From: Dyadobacter chenhuakuii
GTDB lineage: Bacteria; Bacteroidota; Bacteroidia; Cytophagales; Spirosomataceae
Direction: 5' to 3'
NCBI RefSeq assembly: GCF_023821985.2
Contig: NZ_CP098805.1
Coordinates: 1,612,001-1,676,000 of the forward strand
DNA: 64,000 nt
Both the position numbers and the translations under genes were made by a program. The notes under the pieces are model-generated. The model saw nothing but the letters and a program-made list of their open reading frames with translations, ran no database searches and was not told the DNA's origin. Positions 19,201-27,729 of this stretch are shown here, one piece after another (position 1 is the stretch's first letter; each line of letters opens with the position of its first letter).

Positions 19201-19566
19201 GAGAATGTCCTGAGCTCCATTGCGCCGATCATGAAGGAAATCACTTACAGCGACGGGCAGCAAATTTTTGCAAAAGGAGATCCCGGCGATTCCATGTACA
19301 TTATATATACGGGGCAAATCGGGATTTACGACGGCAAGAAGCAGCTTGCATTATTTGATAAGGGAGAGATTTTCGGCGAGCTCGCGTTGCTCGATACGGA
19401 GCCCAGATCTGCGACAACAATTGCTGAAACGGACACACTCGTTTTCCGCATTGATCAGGAAGATTTCTTTGAACTGATGGAAGAGCGTGATGAGATCCTG
19501 AGAAATGTGCTGCGTATCCTTTGCCAGCGGATCCGCGTGCAGAACGAGAAAATGCGGCTGCTATAA
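16282..19566 (+). CDS. NTT-like (ATP/ADP translocase-type) membrane protein fused to HEAT repeats and a cyclic-nucleotide-binding domain
   Basis: The 1094-residue protein has three parts. Residues about 20-425 contain about 12 membrane helices resembling the bacterial/plastid nucleotide transporter (NTT) group within the MFS fold ('KRLFSVIGSGDMPAKALGAV', 'LVYYCAAYLLFELVRRTIFD'). Residues about 440-930 are helical HEAT-type repeats, presumably cytoplasmic. Residues about 965-1090 form a cNMP-binding domain whose phosphate cassette is intact: Glu1033 in 'FGELALL' and Arg1042 in 'PRSAT'. The start is either GTG 16282, directly after the previous stop, or ATG 16321. Bases about 18380-18580 are far more AT-rich than the flanks. 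The 3' end overlaps the convergent HD gene by 6 bp. Transport substrate unknown; control by cAMP or cGMP is likely. Confidence 0.75.
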   Translation: MFNLHKRRQHSEHMISQIKNSKIFSSINPQTILFFFHNFFINVGTTLVYVSANVLLLENHPEYSLPIAYVAAALAVMAAGKVYEYFEHHLLLKRLSLGTMLSSLLMVLVVMGLLWAGHGIATAIAIMVGYRIIYLLINLEFWGLSALVFDVRQSKRLFSVIGSGDMPAKALGAVLAVLIHSPSVLMILLVISLVFFALAFYTQILTFRFTEIPNPHHARPRQITASDSRIIEKYFGGNKLLTSLCLGMVFVAAAATWIEYHFFVNVKYKFHSQHDVIVFVGTLLAATYIIATFVKLIFSGKTVERFGVRLTLFLLPLTTIVISLGLLISSYFRKDEPSLLVYYCAAYLLFELVRRTIFDPVFLVLFQPLSTKTRLKGHTLAKGLFEPLGMLIAGALLWIIYTQKLSNISLTFDLSLLFAVAALIIFRKAYGHYIQELKSAISKRFIRSGEMASPSEALPIITENLKSDRKEEVLNAIDWLARNKESVFRKNVDSLLKNPFTAVRLKTLQTLAGLEKPELSETFLKYIETEPDTACQTLAVRIAASKSQLTEEQLARFLAHEDLDIVKGSILGSWEAGKALPLIHGTLRRLFLSEDEHAQLVALDCVKITGLKAHEEYVKMCLRSGSEKVRNYALEVAATVGSPQLLRELKPSLTGSLNRQTVASLIKSGDSGIGIVEEWLQNDPSRERMQTLIKVAEKTKHEFILQILFKLIKNIYHNINLFNSESSIHSNYLDTYIHRDALKALTNYSLMADYKHIISEFVEKELFHASMLLNGMDEQEADERWNNTLDYELELTSQRLFYLFMMQYDKDAVQNAWKGIRHASREKRANSLEMIESLLPRMLYPSLHALFENIPIQKKREALRQYMGNQESDVSLVPYILTQKEKLFTEWTIALAINKSHTDNEIALIGSFTSHTSRLIRDAARLKLGVSNTQATGLNLTTTTMKHAETSQQISEMERVIVLKNTQLFAQTPENVLSSIAPIMKEITYSDGQQIFAKGDPGDSMYIIYTGQIGIYDGKKQLALFDKGEIFGELALLDTEPRSATTIAETDTLVFRIDQEDFFELMEERDEILRNVLRILCQRIRVQNEKMRLL

Positions 19567-20130
19567 CAAGGTTTTCAAGCGCTCCTGCTTGGGAATGTCC
19601 CGAAGGCGCCGTGCCGATTCTGTCCAGTAAGCATGACCGCTAATGAATGTTTTTTGTAAAGCATTCCATGATTCCATGTCGGAAACCATATCACGGACTT
19701 TGAGCTCCCGATACAATGTTTCGGCGATCTGCTCGAAGTCTGCGCGGCCGAGATAATCCAGGTCCGCGTCACAAATGATCTTTTCTAAATGTGTTTTCGG
19801 GCTCTGCGGGATCCGGGTGGCCATGATCATGCCACAAATGACTTCGATTTGATCCGCATTGTAACCGAAGCGGGTCAGCGACTGGTGCACAATGTCACAT
19901 CCGGCCTCCTCATGGCCGTGGTAGGTGACCATAAATCCTGAATCGTGGTACAAAGCTGCTGTTCTGAGCAGGTCAAGTGCTTCGGGATCGGTTATGCCTT
20001 CAAGCCTGGCGAGGTGCAATGCTGCATTCGTGACGTCCAGCGTGTGGTGCAGGCCGTGATAATACAATGTGTCGGGTAATTTCCGGCGAAACTGGTCAAC
20101 GATGTAAATTTCTGCTTCCTGAACATTCAT
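19561..20130 (-). CDS. HD-domain phosphohydrolase
   Basis: The 189-residue protein shows the HD metal-site signature: 'YHGLHHT' (His near 27-29), the HD-type pair in 'ALYHDSG' (His61-Asp62), 'HGHEEAG' and a distal Asp in 'ICDADLDYLG'. It has no membrane segment or fused partner. It is the last gene of the minus-strand signalling operon, 2 bp after the response-regulator cyclase gene, which suggests a role with cyclic nucleotides or another phosphate ester. Whether it hydrolyses cAMP cannot be read from sequence. The stop overlaps the end of the convergent transporter gene. Confidence 0.8.
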   Translation of the reverse strand: MNVQEAEIYIVDQFRRKLPDTLYYHGLHHTLDVTNAALHLARLEGITDPEALDLLRTAALYHDSGFMVTYHGHEEAGCDIVHQSLTRFGYNADQIEVICGMIMATRIPQSPKTHLEKIICDADLDYLGRADFEQIAETLYRELKVRDMVSDMESWNALQKTFISGHAYWTESARRLRDIPKQERLKTLL

Positions 20131-20132
20131 GG

Positions 20133-21179
20133 CTATTCCAAAACTTCGTAAATCTTAACAGGATTTGCCTTATTTTTCAAAACAACCTCCCCTACCAGAT
20201 TACAATTAAATGCCTCCTTTACAGCAAGATAAGCAGACTCCGGAAGTAGAACCTGGCCGGGCTTTGCCGCATTCTGCAGGCGCTGAGCTACATTAACGGC
20301 ATCGCCGATGACAGTATAATCCAGCCGTTTCAGGGCCGCGGAACCAATGTTCCCCGAAACCATTTCTCCCGAATTAATCCCGATGGAAACCTTTGGAAAA
20401 TAGCCCGTATGCCCTTCTGGTTCCTCTTTAAAATTGTTGATCTGGTTTCTTACGGCCAGTGAAGATTCAATGGCGCGGTCCAAATGATATTCACCCCGGA
20501 AAACCGCCATCACAGCATCTCCCATAAACTTATCGACCAGACCACCCTGCGCGATGATCTCTTTCACCATCACATCAAAATACTTGTTAATGAGCTTCAC
20601 GACCAGATCGGCGGGCTCTTTTTCAGAAATGGAGGTAAAACCGCACATATCCATGAAAACGACCGTCGCCTCAATGTTCTCGCTGGTCATCAATGACTTT
20701 TCGAATGCGTCCTGCGTCATAAATTGCAGCACGGACGAGTCGACATACATTCTTAAAATATCATTTTCCCGAACGGCGCGCAGGGTTTCCCGGAGTTGTG
20801 CCACATAGGTGAGCGTCTTTTCCATGGTGACTTCAAGATCCTTGAAATCAATGGGTTTGGTCAGGAAATCAAACGCGCCGCGGTTCATGGCTGTACGAAT
20901 GTTGTCCATATCCCCATACGCCGACACGATGACCGATTTGAGGATCGGGCTCACTTCGCCCAGCCGGATGAGCAGCGTCAAACCATCCATCTCGGGCATG
21001 TTAATGTCGCTTAACACCATGTCCGTGTCCGGATGCAGCACGAGTGCTTCGAGGGCTTTGAAGCCGTTTTCGGCGAAGATAAATTCGTATTCCTGCTCGC
21101 GGATCTGTCTACGGAATTTTTGTTTGATCAGTAACTGCAGGTCAGCCTCATCATCCACTACCAGTATCTTGGCTTTCAT
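20133..21179 (-). CDS. Response regulator with class III adenylate cyclase output domain
   Basis: The 348-residue protein has a receiver domain (residues 1-125, phospho-acceptor Asp58 in 'LSDINMP', Lys108 in 'FLTKP') followed by a class III nucleotide cyclase domain (about 168-345). Catalytic residues are present: metal-binding Asp177 ('FMDMCGF') and Asp221 ('KFMGDAV'), purine-specifying Lys217 and Thr289 ('DYTVIG'), and the transition-state Asn296 and Arg300 ('NVAQRL'). The Lys/Thr pair predicts ATP rather than GTP as substrate. The gene overlaps the preceding receiver gene by 4 bp (ATGA). It is the likely cAMP source for the cNMP-binding transporter encoded convergently. Confidence 0.92.
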   Translation of the reverse strand: MKAKILVVDDEADLQLLIKQKFRRQIREQEYEFIFAENGFKALEALVLHPDTDMVLSDINMPEMDGLTLLIRLGEVSPILKSVIVSAYGDMDNIRTAMNRGAFDFLTKPIDFKDLEVTMEKTLTYVAQLRETLRAVRENDILRMYVDSSVLQFMTQDAFEKSLMTSENIEATVVFMDMCGFTSISEKEPADLVVKLINKYFDVMVKEIIAQGGLVDKFMGDAVMAVFRGEYHLDRAIESSLAVRNQINNFKEEPEGHTGYFPKVSIGINSGEMVSGNIGSAALKRLDYTVIGDAVNVAQRLQNAAKPGQVLLPESAYLAVKEAFNCNLVGEVVLKNKANPVKIYEVLE

Positions 21180-21550
21180 AAGGATTTAAGCAATTTCTCT
21201 TTTAATTCAACAAAATTGACCGGCTTCGTCAGGAAATCGTCCGCTCCGAGCTGCATCGCCTGATCGTGGTTGTTGCTGTCGCCATAAGCCGTGATCATCA
21301 TTACCTGCGGCGGCGCAGCGGGGAAATCTTTCCGGATGGTCTTCAACAACTCAATGCCGCTCATGCCGGGCATGTTAATGTCCGACAAGATCATAACGAC
21401 CTCAGAAGGATGGTCGGCAAGAAAAGCCAAAGCCTGCTCGCCCGAAAACGCGAATGAAAATTCAAACTGCGCGCTGCGGATTTCCTTCCTGAATTTTTGT
21501 TCAAAAAGGGACTTTACGTCTTCCTCGTCGTCCACTACAAGTATTTTCAT
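21176..21550 (-). CDS. Single-domain response regulator (CheY-like)
   Basis: The 124-residue protein is a stand-alone receiver with the acidic pair 'VVDDEED', phospho-acceptor Asp57 in 'LSDINMPG', and Lys in 'DFLTKPVNF'. It is clearly similar to the receiver of the cyclase protein encoded next ('KFRKEIR' versus 'KFRRQIR'), which suggests tandem duplication. It lies between a histidine kinase and the cyclase gene, and may act as a phosphate intermediate or sink for the kinase. Confidence 0.9.
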   Translation of the reverse strand: MKILVVDDEEDVKSLFEQKFRKEIRSAQFEFSFAFSGEQALAFLADHPSEVVMILSDINMPGMSGIELLKTIRKDFPAAPPQVMMITAYGDSNNHDQAMQLGADDFLTKPVNFVELKEKLLKSL

Positions 21551-21588
21551 ATCAAATCTATAAACTGTCGCGTGAAACTGTCGCGTAA

Positions 21589-22953
21589 TCAGGCAACAGG
21601 AATTGTAATTTTAAACTCTGTCTTTTGCCCCGGAATGGTCTCCACATCCAGCGTTCCGTTATGCCCACTGGTAATGATATCGTAGCTCATCGAAAGGCCC
21701 AATCCGGTTCCCTGGCCTGTTGGTTTGGTTGTGAAAAAAGGCTGGAATATCTTCGCTTTCACATGATCCGGCATGCCGGTGCCGTTATCTGACACCCTTA
21801 TATAAAGCTTACCGGCAAACATTTTCGTGGAAACTTTGACTTCCGGTCTGTAATCGTCCAGCTTGCCAGCCTCTGTAAGCAGTCGTTTTTTCTCCGCAAC
21901 GGCGTAAAATGCATTGGTAAAAAGATTCAGAAAAACCCTTCCCAGATCCTGCGGCATGACCAGCACTTTACCAATAGTAGGGTCGAAATCCGTAACCAGC
22001 GCTGCATTGAATTCTTTGTCCTTGGCGCGCAGACCATGGTAAGCGAGGCGCATATATTCGTCAGCCAACGCATTGATTTCCACCATTTCTTTCTCCCCTG
22101 ACGATGCGCGGGAATGTTGCAGCATCCCTTTTACAATAGAGTCGGCGCGTTTGCCGTGATGCGTTATTTTCTGTTGGTTTTGACTCAAATCGGCGATAAT
22201 GCCTTTGATATAATCCTTATCCTCGTCCGCAATTGAAGTTTTATCCACTTCTTCTTCCAATTCCTGGCAAAGCTCCACCGACACTTCGGAAAAGTTATTG
22301 ACGAAATTCAACGGGTTTTGGATCTCGTGGGCAATCCCTGCAGTAAGCTCACCCAGCGAAGCCATTTTTTCGCTCTGTATCAGCTGGTTTTGCGTAGATT
22401 TCAGGTCTTCAATTGCCTTTTGCAGTTCCTCTTTCTGCGCCGTAAGCTCCATTGTGCGCTCGGCAACGAGATATTCCAATGATTCCTTTTGTGCTTTACT
22501 GGCCAGTTCCTCACGCAAACGATCCTCCCGTTCTTTCAACAATACTTTCTGCTGCTTGCGGGCATAGAACCAGATCACAAAGCAGAGTATGAATGCGAAA
22601 GCGACCGCAATGTCCAGAAAATCGTGATATTGATCGTGGAATTTCGGAGCAACCAGATCTACGACGTCATTTATAATAGAAATGACCACAAACGGGACAA
22701 CCGACTGCGAAACCGATTTCATCTGCAGAAACTCATCCTTAGTTAAAAGAATGAGCAGGACTATAATCATAAATAGATGCCAGAGCCAGGAAAACCAGTC
22801 CGGCGTGTCCGTCACATAATACGTAACAAGTAACGCGATACTGGTGTAACGGCCGATCAGCAATTTGCGGTCCCATTCCGGAAGGCTTGTGGCTGTCTGC
22901 AATGAAGACCGGACGTACTGGATCAGGAAAAACGAAACGAGAAAATAATCCAT
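21589..22953 (-). CDS. Membrane-bound sensor histidine kinase
   Basis: The ATG at 22953 gives 454 residues starting in the first membrane helix; an ATG at 23007 would add 18 basic residues. About four membrane helices occupy residues 1-150. A coiled coil follows ('EELQKAIEDLKSTQNQL'), then a dimerisation/phospho-acceptor domain with His in 'GELTAGIAHEIQNPLNFV' and an ATPase domain with N, G1 and G2 boxes ('LFTNAFYA', 'VSDNGTGMPD', 'GTGLGLSMSYDI'). No periplasmic sensor domain is evident. It is first in the minus-strand operon with the receiver and cyclase genes, so it probably phosphorylates one or both. Confidence 0.9.
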   Translation of the reverse strand: MDYFLVSFFLIQYVRSSLQTATSLPEWDRKLLIGRYTSIALLVTYYVTDTPDWFSWLWHLFMIIVLLILLTKDEFLQMKSVSQSVVPFVVISIINDVVDLVAPKFHDQYHDFLDIAVAFAFILCFVIWFYARKQQKVLLKEREDRLREELASKAQKESLEYLVAERTMELTAQKEELQKAIEDLKSTQNQLIQSEKMASLGELTAGIAHEIQNPLNFVNNFSEVSVELCQELEEEVDKTSIADEDKDYIKGIIADLSQNQQKITHHGKRADSIVKGMLQHSRASSGEKEMVEINALADEYMRLAYHGLRAKDKEFNAALVTDFDPTIGKVLVMPQDLGRVFLNLFTNAFYAVAEKKRLLTEAGKLDDYRPEVKVSTKMFAGKLYIRVSDNGTGMPDHVKAKIFQPFFTTKPTGQGTGLGLSMSYDIITSGHNGTLDVETIPGQKTEFKITIPVA

Positions 22954-23085
22954 GCAGGTTTTACGGTGCTGTTTTTTGCGTTTTGAAGAATGCCAATTTA
23001 ACAGCAAAGTAATTATTTTCTGCCAATTTACTAATCAGGCAGCCGTTTCACACCAGTTGCCCGTTCAATATTGGGGATAATGCTA

Positions 23086-23116
23086 AAAGGGCAAACCGCA
23101 AAGCAGTCTGCCCTTT
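23086..23116 (-). terminator. Hairpin between the SDR gene and the kinase operon
   Basis: AAAGGGCA at 23086-23093 pairs with TGCCCTTT at 23109-23116. Read on the minus strand it follows the SDR stop codon and ends in a short T-run, so it may terminate SDR transcription before the histidine kinase gene. Confidence 0.5.
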
Positions 23117-23143
23117 ATTAAAATATGTTCTCAGCTTCTAATG

Positions 23144-23983
23144 TTAAAAGTCCGTAGAAACTGTCAGATCTTTCCAGTCTGACAGTTCTTTTTGAACGGC
23201 AGCGATTTTCCCGTTTGCGATGGCAAATGCGTCGCTGCCCAGGAAGAGGTTCATAGGTGGATTGGCTTCTGCCACGATGCGGATCATAGCGCCAGCTGCT
23301 TTTTCCGGATCGCCAGGCTGTTTTCCGTTAATTTCGTTTTGATGTGCATTTTGAGAATCACGCACTTCTTTGTAATCCTCAATCTGAATTTTGGGAAGGC
23401 CAATGGATGAATCGGTCAGGAAGTTGGTCCTGAAATAGCCCGGCTCCACAACCGTCACATGCACGCCGAACGACCTTACTTCTTCCGCCAGCGACTCAGA
23501 CATGCCATTAACCGCAAATTTTGTGGCACAATAAGCACCGAACCCAGGGAAACCGCCCATAAAACCTCCTATGGATGAAATGTTCAGAATGTGGCCGGAG
23601 CGCTGCGCACGCAGGTAAGGCATCGCTTTACGAATGACTGTAAACACCCCGAATACATTGATTTCAAAGTTATCGCGCACTTCGCTGTCGGTAAGCTCTT
23701 CCACGCTTCCTACCAAACCATAACCTGCATTGTTCACAACCACATCAATGCGGCCAAAATGTGCAACGGTTTTTTCGATCGATTCCTGCACGCTCGCCTC
23801 GCTTTTCAGGTCAGTTGCCAGCGCCAGAAACTGCGGGCTGTCATTGCCTACCGCTTTTTGCAAATCTTCCCGGCTCCGCGAAGTAGCAGCCACTTTGTAG
23901 CCATTAGCCAGGAGTTTTTGAACCAATGTCAGCCCCAATCCTTTTGAAGCACCTGTTACGAACCAAATTTTAGCAGTTTCCAT
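23144..23983 (-). CDS. Short-chain dehydrogenase/reductase
   Basis: The start at 23983 (279 residues) places the nucleotide-binding strand at the N-terminus; an earlier ATG would add 10 residues. Classical SDR motifs are present: the Rossmann 'TGASKGLGL', 'NNAG', a catalytic Ser in 'ILNISSIGG' and the 'YCATK' Tyr-Lys pair. It is a cytoplasmic NAD(P)-dependent oxidoreductase of unknown substrate. The AraC-type regulator gene lies just upstream on the same strand, a common arrangement when the regulator controls the reductase. Confidence 0.9.
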   Translation of the reverse strand: METAKIWFVTGASKGLGLTLVQKLLANGYKVAATSRSREDLQKAVGNDSPQFLALATDLKSEASVQESIEKTVAHFGRIDVVVNNAGYGLVGSVEELTDSEVRDNFEINVFGVFTVIRKAMPYLRAQRSGHILNISSIGGFMGGFPGFGAYCATKFAVNGMSESLAEEVRSFGVHVTVVEPGYFRTNFLTDSSIGLPKIQIEDYKEVRDSQNAHQNEINGKQPGDPEKAAGAMIRIVAEANPPMNLFLGSDAFAIANGKIAAVQKELSDWKDLTVSTDF

Positions 23984-24010
23984 TTTTTTGTTTGTTTTAA
24001 TTTGATGAAA

Positions 24011-24018
24011 CAAAATTA
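24011..24018 (-). promoter_or_regulatory. Possible -7 promoter element of the SDR gene
   Basis: On the minus strand this reads TAATTTTG, matching the Bacteroidetes -7 consensus TAnnTTTG, about 28 bp before the SDR start codon. No convincing -33 TTTG lies at the expected distance, so the call is tentative. Confidence 0.3.
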
Positions 24019-24070
24019 GGTCACCGGGTAAAATCCTGCATTGCGCGGTTCAAACAGATGATTGCAAAAT

Positions 24071-24973
24071 TCAAACAACGCGGTAAGAAGTGGGCGTCTG
24101 ACTGGTTTGCTTTTTGAAAAAGTTGTTGAAATGCGCAGGTTCCTCAAATCCGAGACTATAACTGATCTCGGAAATGTTCCAGTTGGTATGCTTCAAAAGT
24201 GCAATGGCCTCACTGGCAATGCGTTCTGCAATGTGCGTAGTGGTTGTTTTTCCCGTCGTTTCGCGGATGGCACGGTTCAGATGGTTCACATGAACCGATA
24301 ACTGCTGTGCAAAATCATTGGCCGATCTGTAAGTAAAACGCTGAGACGGGGATTCAATGGGAAATTGCCTTTCCAAGAGCTCAGTAAATACAGCTGTGAT
24401 CCTGGAATTGGCATTCGGATGCTGATATAGCGACTCGGAGGGTTGCATTTTCATTGCATAATGCACTGTTTCGGTCACATAGTTGCGCAGCAGATCATAT
24501 TTATATTGATAATCCGAATCAATTTCTTCCAGCATTTTCTTGAATATCCCTTCTATATGTGCTTCCTGAGCTTCATTAAGCAGGAAAGCTGGTTTTCCAC
24601 CAGGTGTAAACATCGGCAGATCACCCAATCCGTCCCTGATCCGACCGGAAAAGAAGCCCTCTGTGAAAATGCAGAAATAACCTGAAATGCTGTCAGGGCC
24701 CCCTTCCCAGGTGTATGGTACCTGCGGATTGAAGAAAATCAATGTTGCACCGTCCGTTTCGAGGCTTTTATCCGCGTAATGGTAAATGTTCTTTCCACGG
24801 ATAAGGGTAATTTTGTAAAAATCCTTACGGCTATACTGGATAGGTGCCGAATTCGGGCCCATACAGTCTTCCAAACGAAATACATTGAAATGCCCGATGT
24901 CCTGTTGGAGGTTATCGGGCAGCCAGTTAAACTTGTGCTGATAAAATTCTTCGAGTGTTTCTGAATTTGCCAT
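24071..24973 (-). CDS. AraC-family transcriptional regulator
   Basis: The 300-residue protein has an N-terminal sensing domain of cupin type and a C-terminal double helix-turn-helix at about 200-298 ('LSVHVNHLNRAIRETTGKTT', 'NISEISYSLGFEEPAHFNNF'). The signature of the second helix-turn-helix ('GFEEPAHFNNFFKKQTSQTP') is typical of AraC/XylS proteins. It lies between the SDR gene, which it may regulate, and the divergent GH95 gene, with only 92 bp to the latter, so either neighbour could be its target. Confidence 0.9.
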   Translation of the reverse strand: MANSETLEEFYQHKFNWLPDNLQQDIGHFNVFRLEDCMGPNSAPIQYSRKDFYKITLIRGKNIYHYADKSLETDGATLIFFNPQVPYTWEGGPDSISGYFCIFTEGFFSGRIRDGLGDLPMFTPGGKPAFLLNEAQEAHIEGIFKKMLEEIDSDYQYKYDLLRNYVTETVHYAMKMQPSESLYQHPNANSRITAVFTELLERQFPIESPSQRFTYRSANDFAQQLSVHVNHLNRAIRETTGKTTTTHIAERIASEAIALLKHTNWNISEISYSLGFEEPAHFNNFFKKQTSQTPTSYRVV

Positions 24974-25065
24974 GAAGCGAAGTTACAAAATTCAAATAGA
25001 ATAGTAGAATACAAACGATACAATCTTGTTAACCTGTCCCAATTGAAATACTTTAAAAACCATTT

Positions 25066-27615
25066 ATGAGATTAACCAAAATCCGACTTTCCGGTGCGGG
25101 AAGGGCGCTCCGCTTTTCTATTTGTACATTCATTTACCTTCATACCTGCAACATTGCCTTCGCGCAATCCGATCTGAAATTTTGGTATAAACAACCTGCC
25201 AAAAACTGGAATGAAGCATTGCCCATCGGGAATGGCCGCATTGGTGCGATGGTTTTTGGAAGGGTTAATGAAGAAATCATCCAGCTAAACGAGGAAACGC
25301 TCTGGTCGGGCGGGCCGGTGAACACGAATCCCAATCCAAATGCGAAGAACTATCTCCCGCAAATCCGGACGGCACTGGCTAACGAAGATTACAAACTGGC
25401 CGAGGAGCTGACCCAAAAACTGCAAGGCATTTTCACAGAATCGTACGAGCCGCTGGGTGATCTGATCATTAAGCACGATTTTGAAGGCCAGCCTACCGCC
25501 TACAAGCGTGACCTGGACATTTCCAATGCATTGTCTTCCACTTCTTTTACGATAAACGGCGTCGATTACACGCGTGAAATCTTCATTTCAGCGCCGGATC
25601 AGGTAATGATCGTGAAACTGAAGGCGAGCAAAAAGGGCGCATTGAATTTCACTGCAAGTACACAAAGCCAGCTTGTATATAATAATGTGGCGATCGGGCA
25701 AGATCAGGTGGCGATGAAGGGACAGGCGCCTGCGCATACGGATCCCAGTTACATGCAAACCATGGAGCAGCCGGTGATCTATAATGATCCTTCCAAATGC
25801 CGGGGAATGCGGTTTGAGCTGCGTATGAAAGTAAAGGAGTCGGATGGCAAAACGGTTGCCGATGCGCAGGGATTGCACATCACGGGCGCGACCGAAGTTG
25901 TTCTGATTTTGTCGGCAGCAACCAGCTTCAATGGTTTTGATAAATGTCCTGACAAAGAAGGAAAAGACGAGTCGCAAATCGCAGAAAAATTCCTGACAGC
26001 AGCACAAACGAAGAGCTACGATGCCCTGAAAAGCGACCATATCACCGATTATCAAAAGTTTTTCGACCGCGTAAGCCTTGTTATCAATGGCAATCCACAG
26101 ACGGAGCTTCCTATGGACGAACGCCTGAAAGCATATGCCGAGGGTGCGAAAGATGCGGGTTTGGAATCGCTTTATTTTCAGTTTGGCCGTTATTTACTCA
26201 TTTCAAGTTCCCGTCCCGGCGGCATTCCTGCCAACCTGCAGGGCATATGGAACCGCGAAGTGCGCCCGCCATGGAGCAGCAATTTCACAACCAACATTAA
26301 TACACAAATGAATTACTGGATGGTAGAAACGGCCAATCTATCGGAGCTGCATACACCATTAATAAACCTGATTGGCGACATTGCCGTGACCGGAAAGGAA
26401 ACAGCCAAAAATTTTTACGGCGCAAAAGGCTGGACGCTCCATCACAATTCGGACATCTGGGCAACGACAAATCCGGTCAGCGGAAGCCCTTCCTGGGCCA
26501 ACTGGCCGGTGGGCGGCGCTTGGTTATGCCAGCATTTGTGGGAACATTACCAGTTTAGCGGTGATAAAGAATATTTGTCCAAAACAGCATATCCCTTGAT
26601 GAAATCAGCCGGAGAGTTTTGTCTGGATTGGCTGATCGAGGATAAAAACGGCAAGCTGGTAACCGCACCATCCACCACACCTGAAAACATTTTCTTAACA
26701 GAGAAAGGCTTTAAAGGTTCAGTTTCGGTTGCCACCACCATGGACATGGCCATTATCTGGGACCTTTTCACGAATTTAATCGAAGCCTCCGAAAGGTTAG
26801 GAATCGACGCGGAATACAGACAAATGCTTATTGAAAAGCGCAGCAAGTTGTTCCCCATGCAAATCGGTAAAAAGGGAAATTTGCAGGAATGGTACAAAGA
26901 CTGGGAGGATGTAGAACCGGAACACCGCCACATTTCACATTTATTCGGCTTGTTCCCCGGCCGCCAGATCTCACCGATAACGACGCCAAATTTTGCAGAA
27001 GCATCCAGAAAAACCATGGAGTTGCGCGGCGACGGCGGTACAGGATGGAGTAAAGGCTGGAAAATCAATGTATGGGCGAGGCTACTCGATGGAAATCACG
27101 CTTACAAGCTGATCCGCGAGCAATTGAAACTGACAGGCGTCGAAGGAACCGACTATGCAAAAGGCGGAGGAACCTACCCTAACCTGCTGGACGCTCACCC
27201 ACCATTCCAGATCGACGGTAACTTTGGCGGCACTTCCGGCATCACCGAAATGCTGCTCCAAAGCCACGACGGCCTCATCAACATCCTTCCTGCCATCCCC
27301 GACAACTGGACAAGCGGCGAAGTAAAAGGCATGAAAGCCAGGGGCGGTTTCGAGCTCGACATCGCCTGGGCCAATGGTAAAATCACTCAGCTCATCATTC
27401 GCTCCAAGTTGGGAGGAAACTGCCGTATAGGCGTTCCTGTGGCTGTGAAGGCTGCTTCGAAGGTTGCGTTAAAGGCTGCAAAAGGCGAAAATTCAAATGC
27501 ATTTTATAAAAACATTCAAACAGTGCCAGCAAGCTCAAACCTTGTAAAAGCCGGAAGATTGGCATTTGATTTTCCAACCGAAGCCGGAAAGGAATACATT
27601 TTCAAAACGAAATAG
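25066..27615 (+). CDS. Glycoside hydrolase family 95 (alpha-L-fucosidase type)
   Basis: The 849-residue protein starts with a signal-like hydrophobic segment ('FSICTFIYLHTCNIAFAQS') and has the GH95 layout: an N-terminal beta-sandwich ('WNEALPIGNGRIGAMVFG', 'NEETLWSGGP'), an (alpha/alpha)6 barrel and a C-terminal beta domain. The catalytic set is present: Asn410 and Asn412 in 'TTNINTQMN', acid Glu540 in 'TPENIF', and Asp717 in 'QIDGNFGG'. GH95 enzymes remove alpha-1,2-linked L-fucose by inversion; some members act on galactose. The enzyme is probably periplasmic or surface-bound. The gene stands alone, divergent from the AraC regulator, without SusC/SusD neighbours. Confidence 0.93.
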   Translation: MRLTKIRLSGAGRALRFSICTFIYLHTCNIAFAQSDLKFWYKQPAKNWNEALPIGNGRIGAMVFGRVNEEIIQLNEETLWSGGPVNTNPNPNAKNYLPQIRTALANEDYKLAEELTQKLQGIFTESYEPLGDLIIKHDFEGQPTAYKRDLDISNALSSTSFTINGVDYTREIFISAPDQVMIVKLKASKKGALNFTASTQSQLVYNNVAIGQDQVAMKGQAPAHTDPSYMQTMEQPVIYNDPSKCRGMRFELRMKVKESDGKTVADAQGLHITGATEVVLILSAATSFNGFDKCPDKEGKDESQIAEKFLTAAQTKSYDALKSDHITDYQKFFDRVSLVINGNPQTELPMDERLKAYAEGAKDAGLESLYFQFGRYLLISSSRPGGIPANLQGIWNREVRPPWSSNFTTNINTQMNYWMVETANLSELHTPLINLIGDIAVTGKETAKNFYGAKGWTLHHNSDIWATTNPVSGSPSWANWPVGGAWLCQHLWEHYQFSGDKEYLSKTAYPLMKSAGEFCLDWLIEDKNGKLVTAPSTTPENIFLTEKGFKGSVSVATTMDMAIIWDLFTNLIEASERLGIDAEYRQMLIEKRSKLFPMQIGKKGNLQEWYKDWEDVEPEHRHISHLFGLFPGRQISPITTPNFAEASRKTMELRGDGGTGWSKGWKINVWARLLDGNHAYKLIREQLKLTGVEGTDYAKGGGTYPNLLDAHPPFQIDGNFGGTSGITEMLLQSHDGLINILPAIPDNWTSGEVKGMKARGGFELDIAWANGKITQLIIRSKLGGNCRIGVPVAVKAASKVALKAAKGENSNAFYKNIQTVPASSNLVKAGRLAFDFPTEAGKEYIFKTK

Positions 27616-27639
27616 CATGGTACGGAGTGCTGGTCGTTA

Positions 27640-27729
27640 CATGCCTCCGGCATTCCGGCTTTCTCCCGTTCAATTTTTTGCTACCAATATTGCATCGCTC
27701 CGCGATTTTAAGGCAATGCCGGAGGCATG
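27640..27729. repeat. 15-bp perfect inverted repeat at the start of the repeat array
   Basis: CATGCCTCCGGCATT at 27640-27654 is the exact reverse complement of AATGCCGGAGGCATG at 27715-27729, with 60 bp between. The left arm belongs to a minus-strand-oriented copy of the array unit: its continuation 'GCTACCAATATTGC' is also inverted. It lies 24 bp after the GH95 stop codon and could act as a terminator-like structure or mark the array's edge. Confidence 0.75.
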
